Shown here piece by piece: positions 13,401 through 26,100 of a DNA stretch of 64,000 nt (position 1 is its first letter; every line of letters starts with the position of its first letter). Both the position numbers and the translations under genes were made by a program. The notes beneath the pieces are model-generated. The model did not search any database. It saw only the letters and a program-made list of their open reading frames with translations, and had not been told where the DNA came from. This DNA comes from Caprimulgus europaeus (taxonomy: Eukaryota; Chordata; Aves; Caprimulgiformes; Caprimulgidae). Location: assembly GCA_907165065.1 (NCBI GenBank), contig OU015524.1, positions 61,607,295 to 61,671,294 on the forward strand. The letters are read 5' to 3'.

Positions 13401-15029
13401 GTTTGGTTTTAAATTTCCCATGGGATTTTTCAGTCAGGCGGTTACTCCTGACAATGTGTGCAAACCATACTGGGAATTTAAATAAGAGCAACAACTTGAA
13501 CTGTCTGAAATGCAGAACTGTAATGTAATAACAAAAATTTACATAAAAGCCTCCTTTTAGCTGGTATTCCTTTTACCCAGCTGGTACCTCGTGAAATATT
13601 TAGAGATGCACTGAGTAGCATCCTTGGCACATCTGAACTCTCATCGGCCTTTGGCTCTGCTGGTCTACACCAGAGTTTTCCCAGGTTAAAGCCTCTAAAG
13701 ATCCCATCCCACACTATCCCAGTATGAAAACACCCTGGAACAGTGTATCAGCTGTCGGGTTGCCCTGGCAGCATGCTAATTCATGGCACGTAGCTCCAAT
13801 TAGAAGGATGTTTGGGGAGATAAAGCACCCAGTCTGTAAACCAGCCTAGTATGGCCATGATTAAAACCAACTGGCCATCTTTCACTGACCTGTGAAGCAA
13901 AGGGTGGGAGTCAGCAGCACAGCCCCATGGGCTGATGCAGCAGATGTGGCGATGGTGGTATGGGCATGGGAACAGGGGTTGTTCCACACGCCTTCTTTAA
14001 CAGTCCCTTTGGGTCCCAAATTGGGAAACAATGTGCTGAAGCCTTCATGGCCATGTCTGCTTTGTGTTTCAGATGTGAGTTTCCAGGTGTCAGCACAGTC
14101 ATTAATTAATTTAAAGTTAAACTCAGTTCTGGGAGAAAAAACAAACAAACAAAGCAGCACAACATCCATATTTGCCATGGTATTTCACTGCTGGCTTCTC
14201 TAATAGAAATTTAACAGCTTCCTCTGTCTAGTTTTCTATATCATACCTGTGTGCAGAGACATTTTCTCTACAACCCTTGGCATACATATATAGCATATAT
14301 TAATTTCAGGACCTTTTATACACAGATGCAAACAAAAATGAAAGAATAATTGTCAAGTACTTCATTTTTGTTAAAAAAGGTAATATTGATTTTGATATTA
14401 ATGTAATATTAATAATATCACAAGGGGTGCAAGTCCAGTACAGTTTCCTTGAAGGCTCCATGTTGGATGTGCTGCTTTTAGGATGAAACAAGAAACTGCT
14501 GTCCTGACAGTGGAGATCAATGCTGTACTGTCCACAAGTGCTGAGATGAGCTGCATCAAGCTGGCCAACTTCTGTGGTGATAAACTGCTTTCCAACCATC
14601 CAGGTGCCTTGCAGTATTTTCAAATGCATAAAGAATCCTTCTCCAAGCAGCTGCACAATGTCCTTACAGTTTCTCAATTCTGCGATTAAAAACTGCTGTA
14701 TATCAGGTAATGTTAAAGCAAGCGGGGATGTGTATTCACTGTTATTGACAGAGCTTATTATTAAAAAGAAATAAAATCTTGCTGTTGGTGCGGTCAGATG
14801 TAGCTTGCCTGGTCCTGAGCCAGAGGCTTTCAATGAAAACAACTGGAATTTTCAGGGAGGTCATCTGGAGGCGTCTGGAATCTGGATTATAAAGCTGTTT
14901 TCTGGTTACATTTTACAAATGCAGATCTGGAGATGGGAGAATTTCTTGTCACAGAACTGCTAACAGCAAGGCCTGCACCAGGCTCGTGGTGGAGAGCATG
15001 AAATCTTACCTACAAAGTAGTAACTCTCC

Positions 15030-15190
15030 ATAATAATTACATGAGCTGTTAATTTTATTATTTTGTGTGGTGCCTTGGGATACATGCCATGAAAGACCCC
15101 GCTATTAAAGCATAGTTTAATTGACTGAATTATGGGACACCCAAAGCACAAACACCTACTAATCTAATTAGATGCCCTTAGTTATGCATT
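15030..15190. promoter_or_regulatory. Candidate conserved non-coding block, homeodomain-word rich
   Basis: AT-rich, non-repetitive sequence with many TAATTA/ATTA-type words (ATAATTAC, GTTAATTTTATTA, TCTAATTAGATG) and ATGCAT. No coding potential was seen. Conservation cannot be tested here. Confidence 0.25.
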
Positions 15191-15475
15191 TCCTTCTCCC
15201 TTCGCTGTAAAGCCCTTTCCAGCTCTGGTGTGCACTATCGAGCTTCACCCTAAGGACCTTACTCGGTAATCCTGGCCAAGGCTAAATAAAACTGGCTGGT
15301 CTTTCCTGTCCCACACCCACTCATCTACCTGACCGCCTAATTGCTGTCAACAAGTAGGTGTTAATGAGGTGGCTTGAATGGAGGTGTCTCTTGGGAGAGG
15401 GATGTGGAATGCTGTGAAGGTGAGTTGTTCTTAATGGGAAATTCCCATTTTACTGCCTCTCCCTGACTAGTGATT

Positions 15476-15492
15476 GACAGACAGACAGACAG
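15476..15492 (+). repeat. (GACA)n tetranucleotide
   Basis: GACA repeated just over four times in an otherwise ordinary gene-free stretch. Confidence 0.9.
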
Positions 15493-17667
15493 TAGGCTCA
15501 GGTCAGGGGACCTCTTCCGCTTCTGTTGTGTCATGAGTGAGTGGCTGAGATTTGGATGCAGTCACAACTGAAACTCCCTGGTTCTTCCTGTTCTCACTTG
15601 CAGGCGAGTACTGTATGAAAGGCTCGTGGGCAACAGTTTCATCTGATGGGTTTTACCATTTTATAAGTATGGTTTACCTACACACAGGCTATGAGAAAGC
15701 CTTTTTAGAAGGAAAGGAGGATCTCCAAAATGTACCCCAAAATATAGAAAAGGGGGTTTTGGCCTTAATCGTGATCATTTGCCTGTGCAAGCAAATAGCC
15801 ACATGTTCACACGCACATCCATTTCAGTAAGTGTTCTTAGGAAAGTAAAGAGAAGTGACCAGGGCAGAATCAAAGAGCTACTCAGCATCTACTCAGATAG
15901 AAATAGCTGTTCCCATACTTCTCCAGCTGGAATAATAACTTTTCCTAAAAAAGTCTTTCAATTTGCTTGCCTTGCTTCACCCTAAATGTGCCCTTTTGTT
16001 TTGATTTTGAAAAAGTCAGAAAATTTTACTGAACAGTTATCAAGCCAAGTCAGTAGGAAATTTGTGGACATGAGCAGGTTTGTATGCACATGTACCTGCC
16101 TTCTTCTGTACATATTTATGTATGTATAACTTATTTTCCCATTTAAAAATATGAAGTCAGATTTTTTTGAGCATCAAAATTAGAAAGCAACAATGTGTTC
16201 TGGCTGTTTACACAATTGCATAATATATGTCAGGAGTTCTTAGTTCTCAGGATAAAATTAAACACTGTTATTAAACTTACCTCTCTGTTTTTGAGTAGGA
16301 AATCAGCTGGTTATCCAAAAGAAGTGTGTTTTCCCTACAGGTAGTTTTAAAATGTTTCAAATTTTAGTAAAAGCTTCTCCTTTTCTTATAGTTCTTATTT
16401 AACCTGTTGAATTGCCTGCCTGGATAGTACTGAGGTTTTTAGTGAGTTAGCATATAGACTGCAATAAAAACACTTTTTCAGGACAGCTTTTCAGATGTGG
16501 CTTGCTAGCATGATGGGATGAGGCACAGGAACCTTGATAAACTCTCTACATCTTGTTTTGTTTGCTTTTGTGACAAATTGCCTCTGAGGAGAGAGTTATT
16601 CGGAGGTGACTGGCAGATTTCTGCCAGTCCCATCCTTCTCCTCCTTTGACATTTGCTTAGTGTTTTGTGTGTGGTTTTTCCCCTTCAATAGTAGGAGGTA
16701 GAAGAAGAAGCAGAATCCTAGACTGCAACAGGCAAAGGCTTTTCAGATGCCACTGAGAAATATCGTATCTTGGTCATTTCCTAAAAATATCATCAGACAG
16801 GTGCTGCCCTGAAGGTGCACTTCATTGGACTGACAAGAGCCTGGCAGATTGGCACAAGCCTAAAGAAGATATTGACCCTTCTGGGGAAGCAGTTGTTAAC
16901 CAGACAGGATATCCTAAAGCCTCTTAAATGGATTAGATGCTTATGTGTAGGCAACTGCATCGCATCCTTTAGTAGTGAGTCATGAGGTTGTGAGAACTAG
17001 GGCTACAAATCCAATATTAAGCTATTAATATTAAATACAGACCCAGTCTTTGACAAGAGGCAGTAAAACAGTGGGGCTGAATCACAGTTATAGTGACTAA
17101 TATCTTTAAGATAAAAGCTCTAGGCATTTTTTCCAATGTAAGGAGAAATTGATTGGAATAAATACCAGGTAAATATTGCCTCCTAATATTTGTCACAGGA
17201 AAACATCTTCAAAGGAGACTTCCTTAATATGTATTTAGGCTGTGGAATTCCTTGCTACAGGATGGTGTGAGTGCCAGAATTTTATTCAAGTTCAGAAAGA
17301 AGCTGGTCAAACTCATGGAAGGAGAAACCATCAAAGGCTATTATACTATTACACCAGGAAACACAAGAAAATATGTTTTGCTAAGAATCTCCTACAGCAG
17401 CACAGAACTGCACACTGAAAAGCATTGCTTTTCTGCTCTTTGACCCTTCTTGATGCATCAGCTCTTGCTGATTCTTGGCGCTGTATACTGACCTAGATGG
17501 GTCTGAGGTCTCACCTTAATTATGTGCCCATAATTATGTTTTGGGGCTGCCTCTCAAGTCATTGGTTGATGCAGTAATCCCTCTTCAGTTATGATATCTT
17601 CTTTGGAAATAACTGCAAGAGGGAAGAAACTAGAATATCTGTTCCTCTTCCATTATAAGCTTATATA

Positions 17668-17800
17668 ATCTTATATATATATATATGTATATGTGTGTAT
17701 ATGTATATATACACATACAATTAGGTTATGTATGTAATGTTTAAACACAATATATATAAAATATTAGATTGTAAGATTATAAAATTATAAGATTACAAGG
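17668..17800. repeat. AT-rich low-complexity region
   Basis: Alternating TA/TATG/TGTA runs (about 17668-17720) are followed by degenerate TTATAAGATTA-type units up to about 17800. Confidence 0.85.
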
Positions 17801-20800
17801 TTACAAAACAAGCCCTACTGAAGTACTTTTAGGTCCAGCAGCCTAAAGCTTGGACAGGAGGGAATGGGCAAGATCCATGTGATAGCAGAAAGGAGTGGTG
17901 ATGGCTGTGCTTCTTTCTTGACAGGCATTTGGAGAAAAGTGCAATAGCTGAAAAATTGTAGAGACTGAGCTGGCAAACTGATTGCAAGCCTGATGTAAAG
18001 CCTGTTGGAGTCAACTTCAGCTTGAGGCAGCACAGCTGTGTGAGGGGAACTTGCTGGTTTGGGACAAAAACTGTTTCAAGCCATTTTTTAGCATGAACAT
18101 GAAGGAAGGCTTTTGTTCAGTCTGCAGCCTCCACTTCCTCTTCTTTCAGTATTTATATCTCTTCTGAGACTGTGGGACAGTACCTTGGATTTACAGTACC
18201 TACAGCTGAGCTATAAAACATGTCTGTGCACTTGGAGTATCCGAGGCTTTTTTTCCTGCCATGCGAAATAAAAGGCCCGCTTAAACATGGAAAGCCAGGG
18301 GCAGCAAATGGAACGAATGGGAAAGGTGCATCAGTGTGACCTAACTCCACTGGTTTAACAAGGCTAAAAATGCATGACTCAATTACACAAGAGTTAGCTA
18401 ATGAGGAATGGGGAAGATGTTACAGTTTAAAACAAATGGCTACTAAATGAATTGGGTGCTGCCTTTCAAATCTATGCCATTCAACAAAAACCTGGCAAGA
18501 CATTTTCTTCACAGGATATGAATCATCCGAAATAAAAAAAGCAAGACTAGGGCCACCTACATTCAGAGTTTGTACAGTATGACCTTAAGGCCCAACATCT
18601 ACCAGAAGTTGAGTAGCAAAAGGCCAAGCTCCAAAGAATAAAAGGGCTTACATCAGTATTAAATAATTCTCTCTTAGAGATGCAAATTTCTAATTAGTTA
18701 CTGTGGAAACTGTAGAGGCCTGGAAGTAAGCCCTGCACAATGAGAATGAGAGTTTACTTTTTTGATTTACTGCAGGGCTGCAGTAGTTGAGGGAGGGCTG
18801 AGAGAGGGGAATAAATTCATTGCTTTTAACATGACAACAGAATAAAGTGCAGCAGAAGAAGTGACTTTGTTTTGCTCACTGCTGCTGCTGCTGCAACGGA
18901 TCCCCAAGGAGCTTTAGCAGCATAGGCTCACTTAAAATATCTCACAAGGAATTGTAAAATGCTTTGTTTACAAACAAGTAACTTTCTCAACACCCTCACT
19001 TGTTGCACCTCTGACAAAGCCTTGGGAGGGTGCTTTTAAAAGCCAGCAGGAGCTGGGGGTGCCTTCTGTTGGTTAGGTGACCAAATCAAAATATTCTAAT
19101 TTGAAAGCGTAACATTTCTGAAAATCAAGGTGCCCTAATCCAACCTACGCTGAACACCAAAAATGTCTTGTTGGAAATGCTTTTAGGATTCTGAATGCAG
19201 AATAGAAATCATTTGTTAAGTAGTCCTTTGCCTTGTTTTCTTTAGTTCTGTTTTGTTTACTTCTAACTATTTAGTCTAAATCTGTAGAATAATTTCACTT
19301 TTATGGGCATATTGGAACATGTGGTCTCATTTGGTACTGACAGTTTATTTTTGTATAGACCAGAGGAATCTGAGATGCCTCGTTCCTCACAAATTCAGGC
19401 AGCACGTACATCTTCAGTCATTTTCAGGGTAGTGCATTTTAATATAGAGCAGTCACAAATTCAAACAGAAAATTAACAGGGAACTAAGGATACAACTGAA
19501 TATAAATTTAGGGAAAGAATTAAAAAGTATTATATTGTAATTTCTATGTAATCTGTTCTCTTCTTTTAGTGAACTCTATCTCCTCCCCTTTGAGTTAAAA
19601 GAAGTGATGTTTGCTCCCCTGCACAGCTCGGATTGGATGAGGATGCAGAGCATCGCTGCAGAGTCTGGTCCAGCTCCTCAGATTTCCACTCGCTGTCTGG
19701 GACGTCCCAGCTCTGCGGGAGCTGATCTCAGGCTGAATTCAGAGCAGCGGGGAAGGTCTAAGTGGCTGCACCCAACTCAGATGCTTACAGAGAGGACTGA
19801 CATGTCGACACTGTTACCAGCTCTGGTCGTAAGGGAAAGGAGAGGGAGGCTCACAGACTGGCATGACTTGCTGCAAGAAGCTTCTTATTTTGGTGCCAGT
19901 AGCAGTTTTACAGAAACACAGTATTTCTTTTCAACTCTGGCCAAGTAAACACGCCTGGCTGAGCCAAGGACAGACAGTGGGTGTTTTGCCATCTGACCAA
20001 AGAGATGTCAGGATGAAGGAGACTGAAAGCACTAGTCTGCTTGGTACATGGACCACGTTGATGGGTGCATTGCTGCTGGGTAGTAGCTGCAGAAGGCTAG
20101 TTTGGTGTGACTCAGCAAAACCAGGAATATTAGCTCAGACAGGATAGGGAAAGCATCCTTCCTCCTTACAGATCACAGACTAACAGCTCTGAATTAATTT
20201 AATTTGGACCATGTTTGTGTTAGCTCTATTCAGATCTTAATATGTGCCAGAAATTTCTGAAGCAAAGAACTACTAAAGTTAAAATCATAGGAAGCTGCTG
20301 TTTTAATTTTAAACATTTTCCTGAAAATGCAGCTAAAGGCTTACAGGTAGCACGGAGTAGCTAACAACTGCCACATTCTGATTTTACCCTGGGAAACAAA
20401 AAAAAACTAGAAATACTTTAAACTGATATAACTTTTATAAGCATGATTCTAGGTAAGCCTCAGTGCATAATTTCAGGATACATGGCCTGAGCTGTTGCTA
20501 CTTAACACTCTGTCCTTGCAAAGCCCATCTTAGAGGTTGGAGTTTATCGCACTCAGTCTGCTAGAGCATCCTTACTTTTGTAGGTAGTGCAGGAGGGGAA
20601 GCTGCCCAGATGCGCTTTTAGTATTTTGAATGTGAACTGGGCTGAGCAAAATCTTCTTGTTTCTCCTTATCATCACACAACCATGTTCCACCCTGAATCA
20701 GTTTTTATCAGTGGCCTTAGCTGTCCAAGCCCTTCCCTGAACTGCACAATTAAACATATTGGGGCACAGAGAGCACCCTTCTGCACCTTTGAGTTACCTG

Positions 20801-22689
20801 TAATTCTAAAGAAAGTCTCTGAATAGGTCTTTTTAATGCTTCCTGAGGGACACTGCCTCCAGCAGTTTAGTTACCACCCTGCCATCCTGGCCAGCCTGCT
20901 GTAATGGCCCATTTTGAACTGGATTCTCACTGCCCCTCAGAGATGCACCCAGAATTGTCTGTCAGTCCCTTTGGATTGCTGCCAGGGAAGAAGCATTTTT
21001 ACAGCACTTGTTTTCTTTGCTACTTCTGTACTAGAAGTCGTTTCTTCACTACTTTGCTACTTCTTTACACAGGGGTTCATGTTTTCTCTCTAGCAAAGCA
21101 TTGAGCCAGTCACACCACTGAGCCAGTCACACAGCCAGTTCCAGAGTTGACTAAACAATTAAGGACCACCATTTGGGTCTCTCCAAAAATGAAAATGTCT
21201 CTTTAAGATTTTTTTTAGTTGATGGAAAGGATGAGACAAATCTGAAAAGAAGCACTTTTCTGTGTACTTTAGACCCCTCCGGGGCTTTGAAGAGATTGTT
21301 CCAGCTGAAGTGTGCTGACAATACCTGCAGCAATATTCTCAGGGAACAAGCCCATCAAACCTCCTCACAGCTGATGAGCTATGAAGTTCTTATCTTCATA
21401 TGGACCTTCCTGATTACTTTCTGAAGTCTGTCTGTCCTTTACATAAGAAACGTGTGGCTCAGACTGTATTACCCTCAGTAGTCAAGCATCATGAGAATAA
21501 GTGCTTTTTCTTTCCTTCCTTCCTTAACTAAATATAAAATAGCATTCATAGCTAAACAGTACAGTTAGTACACAAATACCCTCCAGGGCTCCTGAGAAAC
21601 CTCGTTATTCACTTATTTTTATATTTGATATAAGGACTAATATATACACTATTTGAAATACATTTGCATTCCAAATGCCACAGAAACTATAAAACTATCA
21701 ACATCAGTTCTATCCTAGACATTATTTGTAAATAATGGCCTAAAATAGTCCATCAAAATATTTTTCATCCCATTCTGCTGATTCAGCTGCATTGACAATT
21801 TTTCAGAGTTTGTTCAGAGTTTGGCATTCAAATTCAGAAATGGTATGAAAGTCTCGAGCTGATATCCTGCTTCCTCCAAAGCCAGAGCTCCCAAAGTGCT
21901 CAGATCCTCAGCAGCTCATTTGGATGACTGGCTGGGAGCCAGAAAGCTGTGCTATCTTTAGCTTTCATCTTCTTCTGACTTCTTTCACAGTCCAGAATGT
22001 CAAGATCCATGGTACCAGGGTGTCCGTGAGATGGATTACTTAGGAGCTGGGATTTGATTCCCTTTTATTTCCTATTGGAACAAAACCTAGATATGAAGCT
22101 CCCCATGAAATGAGGTTACTTTTCTCTGACAAGTTCTGCTCCAAAAAACCTGACAATTTGGTATTCCAAGGCTTATAGGAACTTTGGGAAATAAATCCTT
22201 CAATTCTTCCTAGACTGATGTGAGAAATAGTTTATTGAATCATTTCTACTGAGAAATTAAAGGGAAGGAGAAGAAAGAAGCAAGGAAGGGATATAACTAA
22301 AACTCCAGGGTCATAGCCTGACAAATTAAAATTAAGTCTGCTTTCTAAAAATGGGTTGGAGATATTTTATTTGAAAAACAATCTTAAAGCGTTGCTATCC
22401 CTGCATACTTGGGGAGGTGGGGGTGGTGTGGATGCAAGAAGAGAGGCTCATTCCTTGCACAATGCTAATGGCTTTACTACAACTGCAGAGAGTGATTAAT
22501 AATAAAACAACATTTCAATCCATTTTCCTAAGGAGCCTTCACTTAAAGAACAGAAAAAATTAAACCAAGACAGTAAAACTCGGAGGAAACAAAGGAGGGG
22601 AACTGCCAGCCTGTGAAGTCCTAATGCTCATTATATCTGGTGCATGTTTAGCTTGTAAGGAGGGCTTGGGGAGGAAAGTAATTTAAGCA

Positions 22690-23190
22690 AACCAACCTGG
22701 GCCGTCTTTTCATTCTTTGTCATGCACTGCTGTTGTTACCTTTAGAAATCCAGCAGTGGGGCTGGTTGTGTCCTGTTTTAGTGCCCTTCGTAAAGCATTC
22801 CCTTTTCACCAGCTCCGATGGCCCCATTGGAGTGGCCATGACAATGGATGTTCATTTTACCGCTATAAAAGGGTTTAATGATTAAAAGGCCGCACCATTG
22901 CACTCAGCCACAAAACTCATTCTTCCACTTCTGTGGAGCCCTTTGATTCAAAATGTTCTTTTGACAGGATCAAGAGTGGTTTTCATTCTGTTGGGCAGCA
23001 GAAACATCTGCATTTTTTATCCTCTGCCTCCTCCTCAGTGCACATAGTTAATGTGTAATTAATGAAACATCCCTTCTCGGAGTGGCACACAATCAGTGTG
23101 GGTCTCCCACCAACTTCGCTCCAGCTCCAGTAAAGCAGGTTTGCTTTTATATCCTTGTACTCTCATTCAGCAGCAGTAATAAACTCAGTT
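22690..23190. promoter_or_regulatory. Candidate conserved regulatory block upstream of OLIG3
   Basis: This is non-repetitive sequence with dense transcription-factor words: CTTTGATT (22942-22949, TCF/LEF), TTTTGACAG (22960-22968, MEIS/TGIF-like TGACAG), TAATGTGTAATTAATG (about 23050-23065, homeodomain) and TATAAAAGGG (22864-22873). No open frame of note occurs. It lies about 20 kb upstream of OLIG3. Regulatory function is inferred from word content only. Confidence 0.3.
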
Positions 23191-26100
23191 CCAGGCTTAT
23201 CTAGCCAGCTTACATCTTAATCTTTCTTCTCCCCCCACCCGCCCCCATCTCCTTAGGGAAAAGGGATAAAAAAAAAAAGGACTTCTCTTTCTTTTGGGTT
23301 ATCCGAGCACATTGGGAGGGGAGAACCAAACACACCGCAACATTCAAAGCAAAACAGAGAGAACAAGGGGGATAGGGAAAAAGTCCCCTCCTCCCTCCTT
23401 TCCCTGGAAGAGAAAATAAAGACCTTGGTAAATAGTCAAGCAAGCTGAAAAGGCCATTACACAGGAAGGATTTCTAAGCTCCGTAGGGTAGGGCCTTCAA
23501 GAACAGGGCAGTGCTTGCTCTCATTAATGCAATGCATCTGAAATCTAACATGTAATGTGTCAGAAAAGTACTACATCCTCTTACACAGGAGTAGCTTCTT
23601 CACTTGCTCTTCCATCCGCAGAGTTTGGAAGGACAGGAGCGTGCTTGAGAGCTCTAACATTAATGCCCATGTACTGTCAAGACTAAGGCTACATATTGCA
23701 CAGTGACTGCTGAATGCTTCACAATCATATTTATCTACATAAGCTTTGCCAAGTGTACCATGAGTAACTATGCAGAATAGCAGAGAAATGTACTTCTGCA
23801 TTTGTTCACCTCTAACAATCTCTCAACACACACCAACACTGGAGTGGCTCTAAGTGATCAAAATGGACTTGGATCACAACCCCCAGTAGCTCTGAGGTAA
23901 GTTTTCAGAGCCACATTTAGGCAGCACCTCTAGAGCATGTTGCACTGTGAATGAGTTGCCATAAAGGGTTTCCTGTATGGAAAAACATGACAAGACAAAG
24001 ACAAGTAATAGATCAAAAAGAGAAATATGTGGGTCTGTGCTTCTCCTACCTGCAATAATGTAAAGTAGAATCTCTGTGAAGTCCAGGAGATGTAGGCCAT
24101 GTAGGAAAGCTAAGTCATCACTTTTAAGCTTTCCTAACAGAGGAGCTGTTACCCTTGACTTCCTGTGGCCTCCTGTGACTCTAACAGAGGAAGAGGAGAA
24201 CACTCTGCTCTCAAGGATTTCATTTTGAGCCAGAGGTTCAGATGCAAATGTAGTGTGGACAGAGAAATATAAAAGAACATTACCTGCTTGCTAAGAAATT
24301 CACCTCTAAATGAAGTCTGGTTCATCCCAATCTACTTAAAAATTCAGGTCAAATTCAGAAAGTAGATTTACCTGGAAGAAAGAAGTTCAGAGGTAAATCA
24401 CAATGATTCCTCTCGCCTTTGTCCTCCTGCAAAGGGAGTCTGTCTCCTGTCCAACATTCCTGCCCACCCAGAGGAGGTGGAAGCCGCATGTGTAAGTCAT
24501 TCTTTCGATAGAGAGGAATCATCCCTTTGTTTCCTGGTTTTTAGGACTGTGTCCTAGTTATCTAACTCCACTCTTTATAGGAAATTTAGTCTTCACTACG
24601 CATTTATCTGTGAGTATCAAAGGAATGTAAATAAGTAATGTTTGCAGGTAAAAAACTGTGCAGACTGAAGAAGTTTAGGCCTCCTTCTGAATTAGTCTCA
24701 TTGGAAGCTTCCCCCTTCCTGCATGTGAGGAAGAAAGGAGGTTCCTCCCCAGAGGCCTATGTATGATCCTTTTTATTTTCCTGGTTTCAAAGAGTTTAAA
24801 CTGAGTGCATAAAGCATCATCTGATTTCCTACAGTGCACTTATTCTGAAAAATTACTCAGAATTTTTTTCTGAGTTCCAATAAAATCCGACTAATATAGG
24901 AAACTGTTGCAAATATATAATGCTGCAAATATTGTCTCTCTTCTTTGGAATCACAGCTGAAAGGAAGACCTGCCTAAGAAAATTCAAGGAACTAGAAAAA
25001 AGGAGTTTGTATGAAAATTCCCACTCAGCGTGATCCACAGCAGATCCAATGCAGTTCTCACTTGTGCCAGTCCAATTCTGAGTAACCCCCGAGAGACCTG
25101 TAGAATTATTTGTATTTCCACCCACATGAACATCTGCAGAAAAAAATCAATTTCCAGGCAAATACTTACTTTAACACAGTCTCTGTTGCAGTCAGCTGCT
25201 ATTTGTCAGCAAAAAACAAGATTTGGAGCTGAGCAAGGGGAAACAGCATCTTGCAACATGACTCTTTGGGCCAAATTCCACATTCACAGCTCCCACTGAG
25301 ATCCAAATATGGGCAACATTTGTTTCCAGATTGAGCACAGAACTTGTCTCTATTGTTATTGAAATGGAAAAGGGTATGAGCTTTTGAATATTATTCCACT
25401 GGTCAGACTTGCCAGCTCAAACTATATCCACTGACCAAAAATAATTTCAATAAATCACTTATTTTCTATTTCCACAATGGTGTGTGTTGCAACATAAGGC
25501 ATTGGAGATAGTGAACTGATAAAAATAGGCAAATTCACTGTGGGTAAACTTTGCTGAAGAATGTTGGCTGCAGCTGTGCTTAAATAAACCCCTTCCTACT
25601 TCTTGAAAAAGAAGCGTGTCCTTCTGATCCCGTGCCACAGGAAGACTGGTGTGCTGGGAGGGCCTGGGACAATTGCTACCGTCACTGAGCTGCACTGTGA
25701 TACCTTTGAATTCTGGCCAGAGACTGGGAAGTCCACGTTAGCTTGCCAGACCATTCAGAGAAAAGGGGCTTCAAAGAGAACTTTTTACCCTTGACTCCAA
25801 ATTGTAAGTGAGTATGGAAAGAGTATAATGTTTGCTGTTGGGATTAGCCTCCTACTGCGTCATCCACATATGAGCACACTGAAAATTGGCAGCATGCAAG
25901 GGGAAACCTCTCAGCTCGCTGCAGCTGAGCTAAACCCAGGGTAGATTTCCAAGCACCAGAGCAGAAGATGTGTGAACCTCATTATCATCTCCTAGCACAG
26001 AAAAAGAACAAAGCAGAAATCACATTGAAAGAAATGGAAACCAAAGACCATGTAGGATGGGAAAACATTCCCCATTTTAAGTGGTATAAGAAAACCTTTG

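Larger units (their letters stand above)
10425..22689. other. Gene-free stretch (holds short repeats and one candidate block listed separately)
   Basis: About 12 kb with no recognisable exon, RNA gene or transposon. The longest frame (minus 14306-14842, 178 codons) has no motif I recognise. A (GACA)n run, AT-rich low complexity at 17.7 kb, a (GCT)n run near 18881 and a 17-bp direct duplication at 21102-21132 are the visible small features. Confidence 0.55.

Noticed and set aside
14306..14842. 178-codon minus-strand open frame
   Set aside because: Starts with a plausible ATG but shows no recognisable domain or motif; overlapping + frames are of similar quality, so chance is the simpler reading.
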